From Opitutaceae bacterium (GTDB taxonomy: Bacteria; Verrucomicrobiota; Verrucomicrobiia; Opitutales; Opitutaceae), in NCBI GenBank assembly GCA_030693515.1, contig JAUYAK010000041.1:1-45821 (forward strand): 45,821 bases of DNA, in the 5' to 3' direction. The notes beneath the pieces were generated by a model that was not told the origin of the DNA, made no database searches, and saw only the letters and a list, made by a program, of their open reading frames with translations. Below are positions 8,009-16,004 of the stretch, piece after piece. Position 1 is the stretch's first letter. Each line of letters starts with the position of its first letter. Made by a program: the position numbers and the translations under genes.

Positions 8009-8824
8009 ATGAACCGCCTCCCCTCACTGCTCGCTCCGCTCTCCTGCCTCCTCGCGCCGTTCCTGGCCGCCCAGTCGCCGGAGCAAGCGCCACCGATTCC
8101 GCCGCCCATCGTGCAGGCGCCGCCGCGCGCCCTGCCGGCCAATCCGTCGATCGGTCCCAGCTTCGGCCAGCGCGGCTACGGCCTGGACGCCGATACGCTC
8201 ATCTCCCGCCAGACGGCGGACGGTATTCTCGAGGGCTTCAAGAAAGCCTACGTCAAGGACGGCGCCCCGCGCGTCGTCATCTACGTGAACCGCGCACTCA
8301 TCGACCCCTCTACCGGCCGGGCGGAATCGACCGAAACCTCCGGCTCCGCGCCGAAGACCGGTGCCGCCCAGCGGACCGCGCCTGCGCTCGCCGACCAGCA
8401 GACGGTGCGTGACATTGAGCGGCTCTTTGGCCGCGCCTTCCGCCACGCCGGCGCGCAGCTCGCCGATCAGAAAATCGCCGCCTCGCTCCTGCCCGACACC
8501 CCCGGCGCGCACCTCACCGGCGAGGCTGCCGCCAAGGATCGCCAGGCCTTCGCCAACATCGCCGATGTCGCGATCGAGGTGCTCATCTCCAGCCGCAACC
8601 TCACCGTGCCCGAAGTGTCGGGCGATGTCACCGTGCCTGTGCCCGACATCCAAGCCACGGCGATCCGCCTCAAGGATTCCGCCATCATCGGCCAGGCCGC
8701 CGCGAGCGACATCATCGGCAAAGGTGTGCAGGCCGGCCGTGTGATCCGGTTGTTCGGCGTGGCCGACATCACCGAGGCCACCGCCCTCGCGTTGATGGAG
8801 GACATGCTGATCGGGAAGAAGTGA
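8009..8824 (+). CDS. Exported protein, unknown function, last gene of the LpoB/YcfL-like run
   Basis: I do not recognise a named family for this 271-residue protein. A signal peptide (about residues 1-21, ending FLAAQ) is followed by a Pro-rich linker (PPIPPPIVQAPP). The body opens with RVVIYVNRALID, which resembles the first strand of CsgG/LpoB-type anticodon-binding-like folds. It continues with a helix and DVAIEVLISSRNLTVPEVSG, then IQATAIRLKDSAIIGQAAASD and a C-terminal helix. The alternating strand/helix order is compatible with that fold, but this is only a guess. ATG 8009 fits the signal peptide; the longer frame overlaps the YcfL-like gene. Position suggests co-expression with the three lipoproteins upstream. 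Confidence 0.6.
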   Translation: MNRLPSLLAPLSCLLAPFLAAQSPEQAPPIPPPIVQAPPRALPANPSIGPSFGQRGYGLDADTLISRQTADGILEGFKKAYVKDGAPRVVIYVNRALIDPSTGRAESTETSGSAPKTGAAQRTAPALADQQTVRDIERLFGRAFRHAGAQLADQKIAASLLPDTPGAHLTGEAAAKDRQAFANIADVAIEVLISSRNLTVPEVSGDVTVPVPDIQATAIRLKDSAIIGQAAASDIIGKGVQAGRVIRLFGVADITEATALALMEDMLIGKK

Positions 8825-9158
8825 AGCTCTCGCCGGGGCAGCGAGGCGCCAGACCGTGAGGTGGGGCCGGTTCTCCGAACCGGCCTGGGTTTGAGTTTCC
8901 TTTTCGCTGGCACGATGGGTTCACGTTGCAACCTAGCCCCGATCGGAGAGCGGGCCCCACCGCCCGGAATGCTCGGACTATTTTTGGCGGCCCGGCGACG
9001 TCGTGGACTGGCGCGCATACCCCGATTCGCGGGGATTGAGGGAGATCGGATTCGCGAGCATACTGGGGGCCTTCCACCACCACCCCAGCACCCCTCAGCG
9101 GCGCGCCCGGCCAACGAAGCCGGGCGAGGGCCGAAACCCCCGCCAAGCGATTCCTCCT
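8825..9158. other. 334-bp non-coding gap
   Basis: This gap lies between the envelope gene run and the truncated TonB receptor. Its first part holds one copy of the GGTGGGG palindromic repeat (8860-8961). In 8962-9158 the receptor's frame is open, but nothing there looks like protein; no clear promoter or operator could be picked out. Confidence 0.5.
8860..8961. repeat. GGTGGGG palindromic repeat, copy 1
   Basis: About 102 bp with inverted ends GGTGGGGCCGGTTCTCCG... and ...CGGAGAGCGGGCCCCACC. Internal CTGGGTTTGA and GGGTTCA segments match those of the other copies at 15887, 22380 and 36942. It is the longest and most diverged copy. Confidence 0.75.
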
Positions 9159-10181
9159 ATGTTCACCCAATCCATCTGTTGCGCCGATGCGGTCGCGCTG
9201 CGCCGGCCGTTGTTGTCCCGCCTCTTCACCCACATCTGCGCTGGCGTGGTTGCGCTCGTGGCTCTCGCCACCGCGACTATCGCGACGGCGGCGGGCACCG
9301 GCCTGATCGAGGGCCGGGTCTTCAACCCCGGCACCGGCGAGTATCTGGAGTTCGTGCGCATCACGGTCGAGGGCACCGGGCTGGAGACGTTCACCGATTC
9401 GGCGGGCGAGTTCCGCCTCGGCAACGTCCCGGCGGGCGTGGCCAAGGTCACGGCGTTCCGCACGGGCGTGCTGCCCCAGACGCAGACGGTCACGGTCGCG
9501 GCCGGGCAGGCCGTGCGGCAGAATTTCGAACTCTCCTACCTCGGCACCCGCCCGGCGGGTGGTGCGACTGTGAAGCTGGATCAGTTTGTCGTCGCGACTT
9601 CGAAGGAGATGGATGGCGCCGCCATCGCGATCAACACGCAGCGTTTCGCGGCCAACGCGATGAATGTCGTCGCCGCGAATGAGTTTGGACCCGTGGCCGA
9701 CGGCGGGGTGGGCGAAGTGCTGAAATCGGTCCCCGGCGTGAACATCACGCGCGGCGGCTTCGGCGATGCGTATCAGGTTTCCCTCAACGGCGTCCCGCCC
9801 CGCAACGTCCCGATCACCGTCGGCGGCATCGGGTTTGCCGAGGCGTCCTCCGGCGTCCAGCGCAACACCGGCCTGCAGCAATCCTCGATCAACAATTTCT
9901 CCCGCCTCGGGATCGCCTACACCCCGACGCCCGAGATCAGCGGCGCGGCGCTGGCCGGCGCGGTGAACATGGTTCCGCTCAGCGCGTTCGAGCGCTCGAA
10001 ACCGGTCGTGAATTTCAACGTCTCGATGATGATGCGCGACAACGCGCGCGATTTCCATCGCACCCCGGGCGCGCTCCACGAGCCGGCGCGCAAGGTCCAG
10101 CCGGGTTCCGATTTCTCCGCCATCGTGCCCGTGAATGATCGCTTCGGGTTCACGTTCTCCGGCAGCGCCTCGACCCTTTAA
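9159..10181 (+). pseudogene. TonB-dependent receptor, truncated after the plug domain
   Basis: A 340-residue frame from ATG 9159. It has a signal or anchor segment (about residues 20-46), then a carboxypeptidase-regulatory-like beta domain (GLIEGRVFNPGTGEYLEFVR, then TDSAGEFRLGNVPAG). The plug domain follows: GEVLKSVPGVNITRGGFGD and a GAVNMVPLSAFERS strand. It stops just after entering the first barrel strands (RFGFTFSGSA). Family members are usually 900-1100 residues with 22 barrel strands, so two thirds are missing. Right at the stop (about 10176), an unrelated coding frame continues, which points to a deletion joining two genes. A barrel-less product could not form an outer-membrane transporter. 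Confidence 0.8.
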
Positions 10182-10326
10182 CGAGATGCGCGCTTTCTAC
10201 GACGGACGCTTCCTCGGCAGTGTGCGCTCGCCGGGACTCGCGCACCCGACGAAGAGCAACTTCGGTTTCACCACCGGCAAGACCGCGATGCGCTTTGACG
10301 AAGTGAACGCCTGGACGCTGGAGTGA
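10177..10326 (+). pseudogene. 3' fragment of an unidentified gene, joined to the truncated receptor
   Basis: In a frame different from the receptor, 49 codons read as a convincing protein end: FNEMRAFYDGRFLGS, then GLAHPTKSNFGF and a final FDEVNAWTLE before TGA. The pattern (DGRFLGS, SPGLAHPTKSNFGF, DEVNAW) resembles the last strands of a concanavalin-like or sugar-active domain, but I cannot name the family. No ribosome site or upstream part is present. It is best explained as the surviving end of the gene that used to follow the receptor. Confidence 0.55.
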
Positions 10327-10449
10327 TCCGCGCTCCTGGGAACCCCTCACGGCTTTACGCGGCCCCACTTTCAGAACGACGAATGGCGCGCGTGGTCATA
10401 TGCGGTCGGCATTGCACGGGCCGGAAACTGGCTCAGTCCAGTTAGGTGA
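10327..10449 (+). other. Possible further gene remnant
   Basis: Directly after the TGA at 10324-10326, the same frame is open for 40 codons and contains PHFQNDEWRAWSYAVGIARA followed by GNWLSPVR and TGA. The composition looks protein-like, but I recognise no family. It may be a second remnant left by the same deletion or chance. The rest of the gap to 10462 shows nothing clear. Confidence 0.25.
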
Positions 10450-10462
10450 AATATTAGCAACC

Positions 10463-11503
10463 TCACCCTGTCTTCCGACCCGGCGCGGTTTTCCCCGGCA
10501 GCCATCGCCCTTCGATCAGCACGGTCTTGGCATTTTTCGGAATCCCAAAATCATTTCCCTGGAGCTGCTCCAACACCAAGTCCACGGCGGCCGCTCCAAT
10601 GCGTTCGTCATTCTGATCCACGCCGCTCCAATCGGCCAGGTCTTTCGTGATGTGCAGGTGCACAAAGCCAACCTGCTGTTGAATGGCGCGGCCGATTCGG
10701 CGCAAGACCGGGAGCAACTCACGCTCGGTGGTGACGACCACCTCGGGTCGGTAGCGACGCAGCCACGTCGAAAGCGGACGACCACCTTGATCGAAAATCA
10801 GAAGCGGAAACCGTGTTTCCGTGCCTTCGTAATCGCGCTGCGCCAGTAATACCGAGGAAAGCCAGATGCGCTCGACGCGTTCGTTTTGCGGCCGGGGAAT
10901 CGCGACTCCGATCGTGCGATAGCCGAGGTCCACCAAGGCCGCCAGCGCGAGCTGCATCGAGTGAGCCTGATGATTCATCGCGCGGTGGAGCACCGGTTTT
11001 CTGAGTGAATAACCGATCGACGCCAACGCATGATTTTCCCAGCTCTGATTGAGCGTGGCTCCGGGACTGGGAAAGGGTGAGAAGATGACACCCCGGATGC
11101 CGCGCGCGCGGAGAACCTGTTCCAACCGCGCTTCCTGCAGGCCGCTTTCACCGAGGTGAAAAATTTCAAGCCGGTAGCCGTGTTTTGCCGCCGCCGCCGC
11201 CGCGCCTTGCCGATAATCCCGGAGGGCGGCCGCCTCCTGGGGGGAACGTTTCAGCGGGAAGCTCTCGACGTAGGCGATCACGTGCACTGCTTTGTTTCGG
11301 GCGCGCCGGCCGCGTAATCCCGCCATGAGTGCGGCCACCATCGGATTTGGACGGTAACCGAGCTTGGCGGCCGCGGCGAGCACCCGCTCACGAGTTGCGG
11401 CGGGAATGCTCGGCGCGCGACGCAGCGCCAGCGATACGGTCATGATCGACACGCCGATCGCCTGCGCGACGTGCTTCATCGAAGGGGTGCCGGGCGCGTT
11501 CAC
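10463..11503 (-). CDS. LacI-family transcriptional regulator
   Basis: A protein of about 346 residues with an N-terminal LacI HTH: MKHVAQAIGVSIMTVSLALR, then IPAATRERVLAAAAKLGYRP. A periplasmic-binding-like ligand domain follows (VHVIAYVESF; ALVDLGYRTIGVAIPRPQ; the end WSGVDQNDERIGAAAVDLVL). LacI proteins repress sugar-uptake genes until a sugar binds. It is divergent from the TonB receptor at 11621, which is its likely target. GTG 11503 gives a short leader before the HTH; ATG 11479, eight codons in, is equally possible because a perfect palindrome (11502-11517) covers the GTG. Neither start has a clear Shine-Dalgarno. The GTLNQ-like ligand contacts cannot be assigned to a particular sugar. 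Confidence 0.85.
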   Translation of the reverse strand: MNAPGTPSMKHVAQAIGVSIMTVSLALRRAPSIPAATRERVLAAAAKLGYRPNPMVAALMAGLRGRRARNKAVHVIAYVESFPLKRSPQEAAALRDYRQGAAAAAAKHGYRLEIFHLGESGLQEARLEQVLRARGIRGVIFSPFPSPGATLNQSWENHALASIGYSLRKPVLHRAMNHQAHSMQLALAALVDLGYRTIGVAIPRPQNERVERIWLSSVLLAQRDYEGTETRFPLLIFDQGGRPLSTWLRRYRPEVVVTTERELLPVLRRIGRAIQQQVGFVHLHITKDLADWSGVDQNDERIGAAAVDLVLEQLQGNDFGIPKNAKTVLIEGRWLPGKTAPGRKTG

Positions 11504-11517
11504 TTTATGATTAAAGT
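11502..11517. promoter_or_regulatory. Candidate LacI-family operator
   Basis: ACTTTA-TGAT-TAAAGT is a perfect inverted repeat (6-bp arms, 4-bp centre) in the spacer between the divergent LacI gene and TonB receptor. It is AT-rich in a GC-rich setting and touches the LacI gene start. On the minus strand TTGACT (a -35-like hexamer) overlaps it. Autoregulation and control of the receptor are inferred. Confidence 0.5.
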
Positions 11518-11620
11518 CAAAAAGCCCTCGTGACTCCTGGCAAGCCCCGCCTGCTTTCAGCCGACGCGTCGCGACGACAAGCGTCCAGTTCCCTAACCCT
11601 CCAGTTCCCCGGCCCCATTC

Positions 11621-14226
11621 ATGAAAAAACAAAAACTCGCTGTCGTATTGGCCTCATTGTGTCTCGGCACGCAGATCCGTGCGCAGGCCGCGCCTGGCCC
11701 AGCAAGTCCGCGCACAACTCCCCCCGCGGAAAACGCCCCGGTCCATCTAAACGTGTTTCAAGTGATCGCCGAGGCGGAGGACGAGTATCGCGCGGCCAAC
11801 ACCACGACGGGCACCCGCTACAGCACGCCAGTCAAAGATCTCCCGATGCAGATCGAGGTGCTGACCGAGGCGTTCATTCGCGACGTGGGCGCGACGGATG
11901 TGCGTCAGGCGCTTGAATACGTCAGCGGCGTGCAGCTCGAGACCGCGGTGGTCAACAGCTCACGCGACAATCCCGAGAACGCCGCAATGTTCGTTCGCGG
12001 TGTGACGGTGGCGACGACCATGAAGGACGGTTTCCAACACTACCTGCCCATCGATGCCGTGACCATCGGTCGCATCGACATCATCAAGGGCCCGGGCGGC
12101 GCACTCTACGGCCAGGGCAATCTCGGCGGCGTGATTCAAGCGGGCAGTATCCGCGCCAAAGATCGTCCCGCAGTCCGCTTCGGCGCAACGCACGGCAATT
12201 TTGGTTATGAGCGCACCGAGCTTGTTCTGAGTGGACCACTCGACGCGAAAAAACGCCTCAGCCTCGCGCTGCCGATCGCCTACCAGCGCAACGAAAGCAC
12301 CGCCATGTATTTCAAAACCGATAATTTTGTCTTCAACCCCGCGCTCACGGTGCAACTAGGCCCCAAGACCACGCTGCTCTTGAGCAACGAGTCGCGCTTT
12401 AACACGCGCGCCAGTATCCGCGGCTTCTTTCTCACCGACAACAACCGTGCGCCTGACGGCAGCTTTTACGGCACGATCATTCCCGGCCGCGCCGGCACCA
12501 ATCGCGTTCTCACCACGCCTAACCAGCGCGATTTCCGATTCGAGGGTCCCGACACTTATCGCCGCCAGCGCGATTACATTCCCACGATCCGCATCGACCA
12601 TGTTTTCACGCGCGATCTCCAGGCTTGGATCGGCTATAACTACGAGCTCTCGCACGTGAAGTCGCGCGACTGGAACATCGCCCTGCGCAACGCCAACGAT
12701 GCCTCCATCCCGCTTTCCATTCGGACGAATCCCCGCTTTCTCGCGCTGCTGCGGCCGACCTTCAATAACGCGCAGCCCCAGGTCCTCGATATCCGTCCCA
12801 ACAATATCCAGAACGATTTCGTCACCACGCGTCCCACGTTCAAAGCGGAGCTCTACTACGGGTTTAGCACCGGCCCCGTGCAACATCGGCTCGTTTCCGG
12901 CGCGAGCTATGGCTGCACCACTCAAGGAACCTACGCGCCCAACACCAATTTCTACTTCGGCAACACCGGCGCGCCCACCAACGCCATCACCCGCGCCTGG
13001 GAGGAATTGCCCGTCGACGTGATCCTGTCGCGCTTTCGGAGCCCCACGGACTTCGCAACCGTCAAGCGCTGGGATAGTGCGCTTATAAACCAGTATCCCC
13101 AAGGCCAGCACGTAGTCTCCGGCGCACTGCCGACGCGCAGCATCAATTATTTCTACGACCGAAATATCTACCTCAATCTACAGAGCACCTTCTTTAAAGG
13201 GCGCTTTGAAACCATCCTGGGCGTGCTTGACGTCCGCAATGATCGCCAGGGGCGTGTATTCGGCGCGGATGACCGCCTCCTGTGGGCGGGACCGGCACCG
13301 GCCGGTAATCCCGCCGGCACGCCGGGCGGTGTCATGCGCCCCGAACCGGTGAAGGACCAGGCGCCCAGCGCGACCATCGTCTGGCGCCCGCACGATCATG
13401 TGCGCCTCTACGCCAACGCCATGAGCGCAGTCGATCCCAGTCCCGCATACTCGGCGTATGATGGTAACGGCGAGCCGCTCGAGGCGCCGGTAGTGACCAA
13501 CCGCGAGGCGGGCGTGCGGTTCTACCTGTTCGACAGCAAAGTCGCTTTCAGCGCGGCGTTCTTCGATATGAAGCGGCTTCACAACCCACAGAATCTCCCC
13601 GGCGCGATCCAGAATCTCACCGTGGCTCGGTCCACTGGCGCCACGCCACCTCCGGATTCGGCGCGTTCGTGAACGCGGACTCCGCCTCGACCGGCTACGA
13701 TCTCAAGCTCGACTACCTGCCGCTCAGAAATCTGCGGATCAACCTTGGCTTCACACAAAACCACGCGCGCATCACGGCCATCGCGCCATTCGCCGAACCG
13801 GCGAATCCCAACCCCACCTTCCTCGCCGCTCAGCAACGTTTCCTCGCCGCGGGCGGCAACGCGCGCTCCTACATCGGCACCAGTCCCGAGGATCTTTCCA
13901 AACTCACCGGCACCGGCTATGTCCGCTACGAATTCAGCGAAACCCGCCTCCGCGGCCTGTGGGCGCTCGCGGGCGTAAAATACGCCGGCGCACGCAACGG
14001 CCAGGCGGTGACAATCAACACGACGACCGGGGACGCCACGGTCACGAACACCCACGTCACTCCACACTTCGTCTACGATCTCAATATCGGCTATCGCCGG
14101 AAACTGGGTCGTTACTTATGCGACACGAAGCTGAGCATCGCGAACGTGATGAACGATCAGGATTTCTACGGCGCCTCCTGGCAGATGCCGCGAACGGTGC
14201 GCGCGTCTTTCAGCGTCAATTTCTGA
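11621..14226 (+). pseudogene. TonB-dependent receptor with a frameshift
   Basis: The first frame (11621-13672) gives a signal peptide, then a plug domain (KDLPMQIEVLTEAFIRDVGA; VRQALEYVSGVQ; IDIIKGPGGALYGQGNLGG) and most of a beta barrel. After about residue 670 it runs into PPPDSARS and stops. The next frame (open to 14226) continues the barrel from GFGAFVNADSASTGYDLKLD to the end, closing with the canonical aromatic C-terminus FSVNF. The break lies at about 13640-13660, and a single lost base restores one reading frame of about 868 residues. No carboxypeptidase-regulatory domain is present. It is probably controlled by the divergent LacI gene and takes up a glycan or siderophore-like ligand. 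Whether this is true decay or a consensus error is unknown. Confidence 0.8.
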
Positions 14227-14307
14227 TTGGGTCGATGACGCCAGCAAACTCCTCGTCCCCATTTTCCCGGATTCCTAACGTTTGTCCCCTTGATTTCCCC
14301 TCTCCCC

Positions 14308-14484
14308 ATGAAATCCAAACCCTCTCTTCTTCTCCTCGCGGCATCCGCGATGCTGGGGAACCTCTCGCTCGCTACTGCCAGCACCATCACCGATGGAAAA
14401 TCCGGGTCAAAACGGGGTCAGGTTGCGAATTTTTCACTCAACTATTTCAGGCAAACCGCCGCCGGTGACAGTAGCGCCTCGTGA
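14308..14484 (+). pseudogene. Stub of an exported protein
   Basis: ATG 14308 starts a clear signal peptide (MKSKPSLLLLAASAML, then LSLATAS). After about 30 residues the sequence changes to a short, unrelated stretch (GKSGSKRGQVANFSLNYFRQ) and ends at 14484. The signal looks like that of secreted autotransporter- or PEP-CTERM-type proteins, but the body is gone. The bases from about 14405 (ACGGGGTCAGGTTGCGAATT) look like intergenic mobile-element flank, so a rearrangement probably removed the rest of the gene. It lies just downstream of the frameshifted receptor. Confidence 0.45.
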
Positions 14485-14561
14485 CCGCCGGGCAGCCGGA
14501 CAGAGTAAGCTATGGCCTTGGGTTCGTTCGCAAACGACGACGACAGCCCTTGCGTCGGCGT

Positions 14562-14723
14562 TCAAGCGACTGCCTCCAGCACGACTTCGGGATGTTTTTC
14601 CGCGACGCGGAGCAGAACGCGCGCTGCGCCGCTGGGCTGACGGCTGCCTTGCTCCCAGTTTTGGAGGGTGTCCACGCTGATGCCCATCATCCGTGCAAAT
14701 TCCGACTGATACCAACGTCCCAT
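14562..14723 (-). CDS. Possible 53-residue HTH ORF using a start codon supplied by the IS end
   Basis: The terminal repeat of the IS contains an ATG (14723) in frame with the remaining C-terminal half of the HTH gene. It would give MGRWY followed by the regulator from QSEFARMMG to the natural stop, keeping most of the HTH. No ribosome-binding site was identified. Expression is speculative. Confidence 0.3.
   Translation of the reverse strand: MGRWYQSEFARMMGISVDTLQNWEQGSRQPSGAARVLLRVAEKHPEVVLEAVA
14707..14709. other. TGA target-site copy, left of IS
   Basis: The TGA here, at 15851-15853 and at 16005-16007 are the three copies expected from two separate insertions that each duplicate a 3-bp target. 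Confidence 0.6.
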
Positions 14724-15850
14724 AGCTTATAGACTATAGATTGGTGCGCCAGAGTTTACCTGATCGGCGAGCCAGCGGTGGATGAGACCCGCGACTTTGG
14801 CCGGTTGGGTCCATTCGCGTGAGGCGGCGAAGAGGTGATCTTCCAAGCGACGTAAGCTTGGGTAGAGCCGGTTGGTGACGCGGGCCTTCAGCAAGCCGCC
14901 GAAACGCTCCACCGGATTGAGTTCCGGACTGTAGGGTGGCAGGGGCAGCAGCCGGAGGTTTTTCGGCAGGCGCGGGTCGTTGACTGGCAGGTGAAAGCCG
15001 GCCTGGTCTTGGATGACCACGTGCAGCGCTTGAGGATCGGAGGCGGCGATTTGCGCGAGGAAGACGGCGTGGATGTCCCGGTCGATCGCCGGGGTGAAGA
15101 GCAACTCGGTGTGGTGCGCGCCGTCCACCTCCAACGCTTCATGGCGGTAGCCCCAGTGATATTTGGTGGCGTAGGGCGCATGCACCCGCACGCCGCGCCG
15201 GGCCCAGACCCGGCGGATCACCGGCAACAGTCCGTAGCGGTGCTCGTCGAGCACCCACAGTCGCACCGGCCGGTCGGGCGCGGAGCCCACCACGGCGGTC
15301 AGCCGCGCGGGCAACTCTGCCTTGAACTGGGCGGCCTTGGCCGGATCTTTTTTGGCGTGACTCTTGCGCGGCACTTTCAGCTTGCCGCCCAGCCGGCGCA
15401 AAACCTTGCGCACCCCGCTCTCGCTCAGACTCTGCCGGGTGCGCTTCTTGATCCACGCCTGCGCGTCCCGCGCCTGCCGGAACTGCCCGGCCTCCAAGCG
15501 CCGGATAAACTCGGTGGCCACGGCCCCCCGCACCGCCGGCTTGCGCGCCCCTTTCCACTTCCGCTGGAGCAAGCCCGGCACGCCTTCGGCCACCACCGTG
15601 TCCCGGTAAGTGAAGACCGTCTGCCGGCTCACATCGCACACCCGCATGATCTCGGCTGCCGTCAGCTCATGCTGCGCGATCAGCCTCACGACTCGCAGGC
15701 GCTGGCGCGCCCATTCCGGCTGCGGCTCGGCCCACGCCGTCTCGATCTGCTTCACCACCTCTTCTCCCAACGGCGGAAATTTACGGGCCATCACCCACTT
15801 CATCGGTTTGCGCCTGCCTAATAAAGTCTAAAAGCTAGAGGGCGTTGGTA
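14710..15850 (-). mobile_element. IS630-family-like insertion sequence (1141 bp)
   Basis: The element is bounded by TACCAACG at 14710 and its complement CGTTGGTA ending at 15850. The terminal inverted repeats match at about 24 of the first 29 positions, including TAGCTT and TAGACT blocks. It carries one transposase gene on the minus strand and is flanked by TGA on both sides. It interrupts an HTH regulator gene. An IS630 element would be expected to duplicate TA; here TA lies inside the element ends, and the 3-bp TGA explains the repaired reading frame better. Confidence 0.8.
14727..15803 (-). CDS. IS630-family transposase
   Basis: A 358-residue protein with two N-terminal helix-turn-helix regions (about 45-66, LTAAEIMRVCDVSRQTVFTY, and about 92-145). 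A DDE catalytic domain follows: D186 in VLDEHRYG, D266 in VIQDQAGF and E299 in YSPELNPVERF, the pattern of IS630/Tc1-type enzymes. The length is normal for one-frame IS630 transposases and no break is seen, so it could be active. The second ATG (MARKF, four codons in) is an alternative start. The C-terminus reaches into the left inverted repeat region. The neighbouring MITE shares its ends and could be mobilised by this enzyme. Confidence 0.85.
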   Translation of the reverse strand: MKWVMARKFPPLGEEVVKQIETAWAEPQPEWARQRLRVVRLIAQHELTAAEIMRVCDVSRQTVFTYRDTVVAEGVPGLLQRKWKGARKPAVRGAVATEFIRRLEAGQFRQARDAQAWIKKRTRQSLSESGVRKVLRRLGGKLKVPRKSHAKKDPAKAAQFKAELPARLTAVVGSAPDRPVRLWVLDEHRYGLLPVIRRVWARRGVRVHAPYATKYHWGYRHEALEVDGAHHTELLFTPAIDRDIHAVFLAQIAASDPQALHVVIQDQAGFHLPVNDPRLPKNLRLLPLPPYSPELNPVERFGGLLKARVTNRLYPSLRRLEDHLFAASREWTQPAKVAGLIHRWLADQVNSGAPIYSL

Positions 15851-15853
15851 TGA

Positions 15854-16004
15854 TACCAACGCCCCGTAATATTTAGACTTTGCCAAGGTGGGGCTGGCTC
15901 TCCGAGCCGGCCTGAATTGCAGGGCGATTCGCGACTGGAACCCAGGCCGCTTGCGGAGAAGCGGCCCCACCTTCCTAAAGTCCAAATTTCAAGGGCCCTT
16001 GGTA
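15854..16004. mobile_element. 151-bp MITE related to the adjacent IS
   Basis: It is bounded by TACCAACGCCCC at the left and GGGCCCTTGGTA at the right. The 35-bp ends are imperfect inverted repeats of each other and share TACCAA and the TAGACT/GGACT block with the IS ends. It has no coding capacity. Its middle (15887-15971) is a copy of the GGTGGGG palindromic repeat found elsewhere in the window. TGA flanks both sides. It sits three bases from the IS, in the same HTH gene. Confidence 0.7.
15887..15971. repeat. GGTGGGG palindromic repeat, copy 2 (inside the MITE)
   Basis: An 85-bp unit with GGTGGGGCTGGCTCTCCGAG at the left and GCGGAGAAGCGGCCCCACC at the right. The internal GATTCGCGA...GAACCCAGG core is also seen in copies 3 and 5. 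Confidence 0.75.

Noticed and set aside
13630-13675. Programmed ribosomal frameshift in the TonB receptor
   Set aside because: No slippery heptamer or downstream structure typical of a programmed shift was seen, and receptors are not known to use one.
14710-15850. TA as the target duplication of the IS
   Set aside because: TA does flank CCAACG on both sides, but joining the gene at TA gives a non-conserved sequence, while TGA restores LSQSEFA. Kept as an open alternative in the finding.
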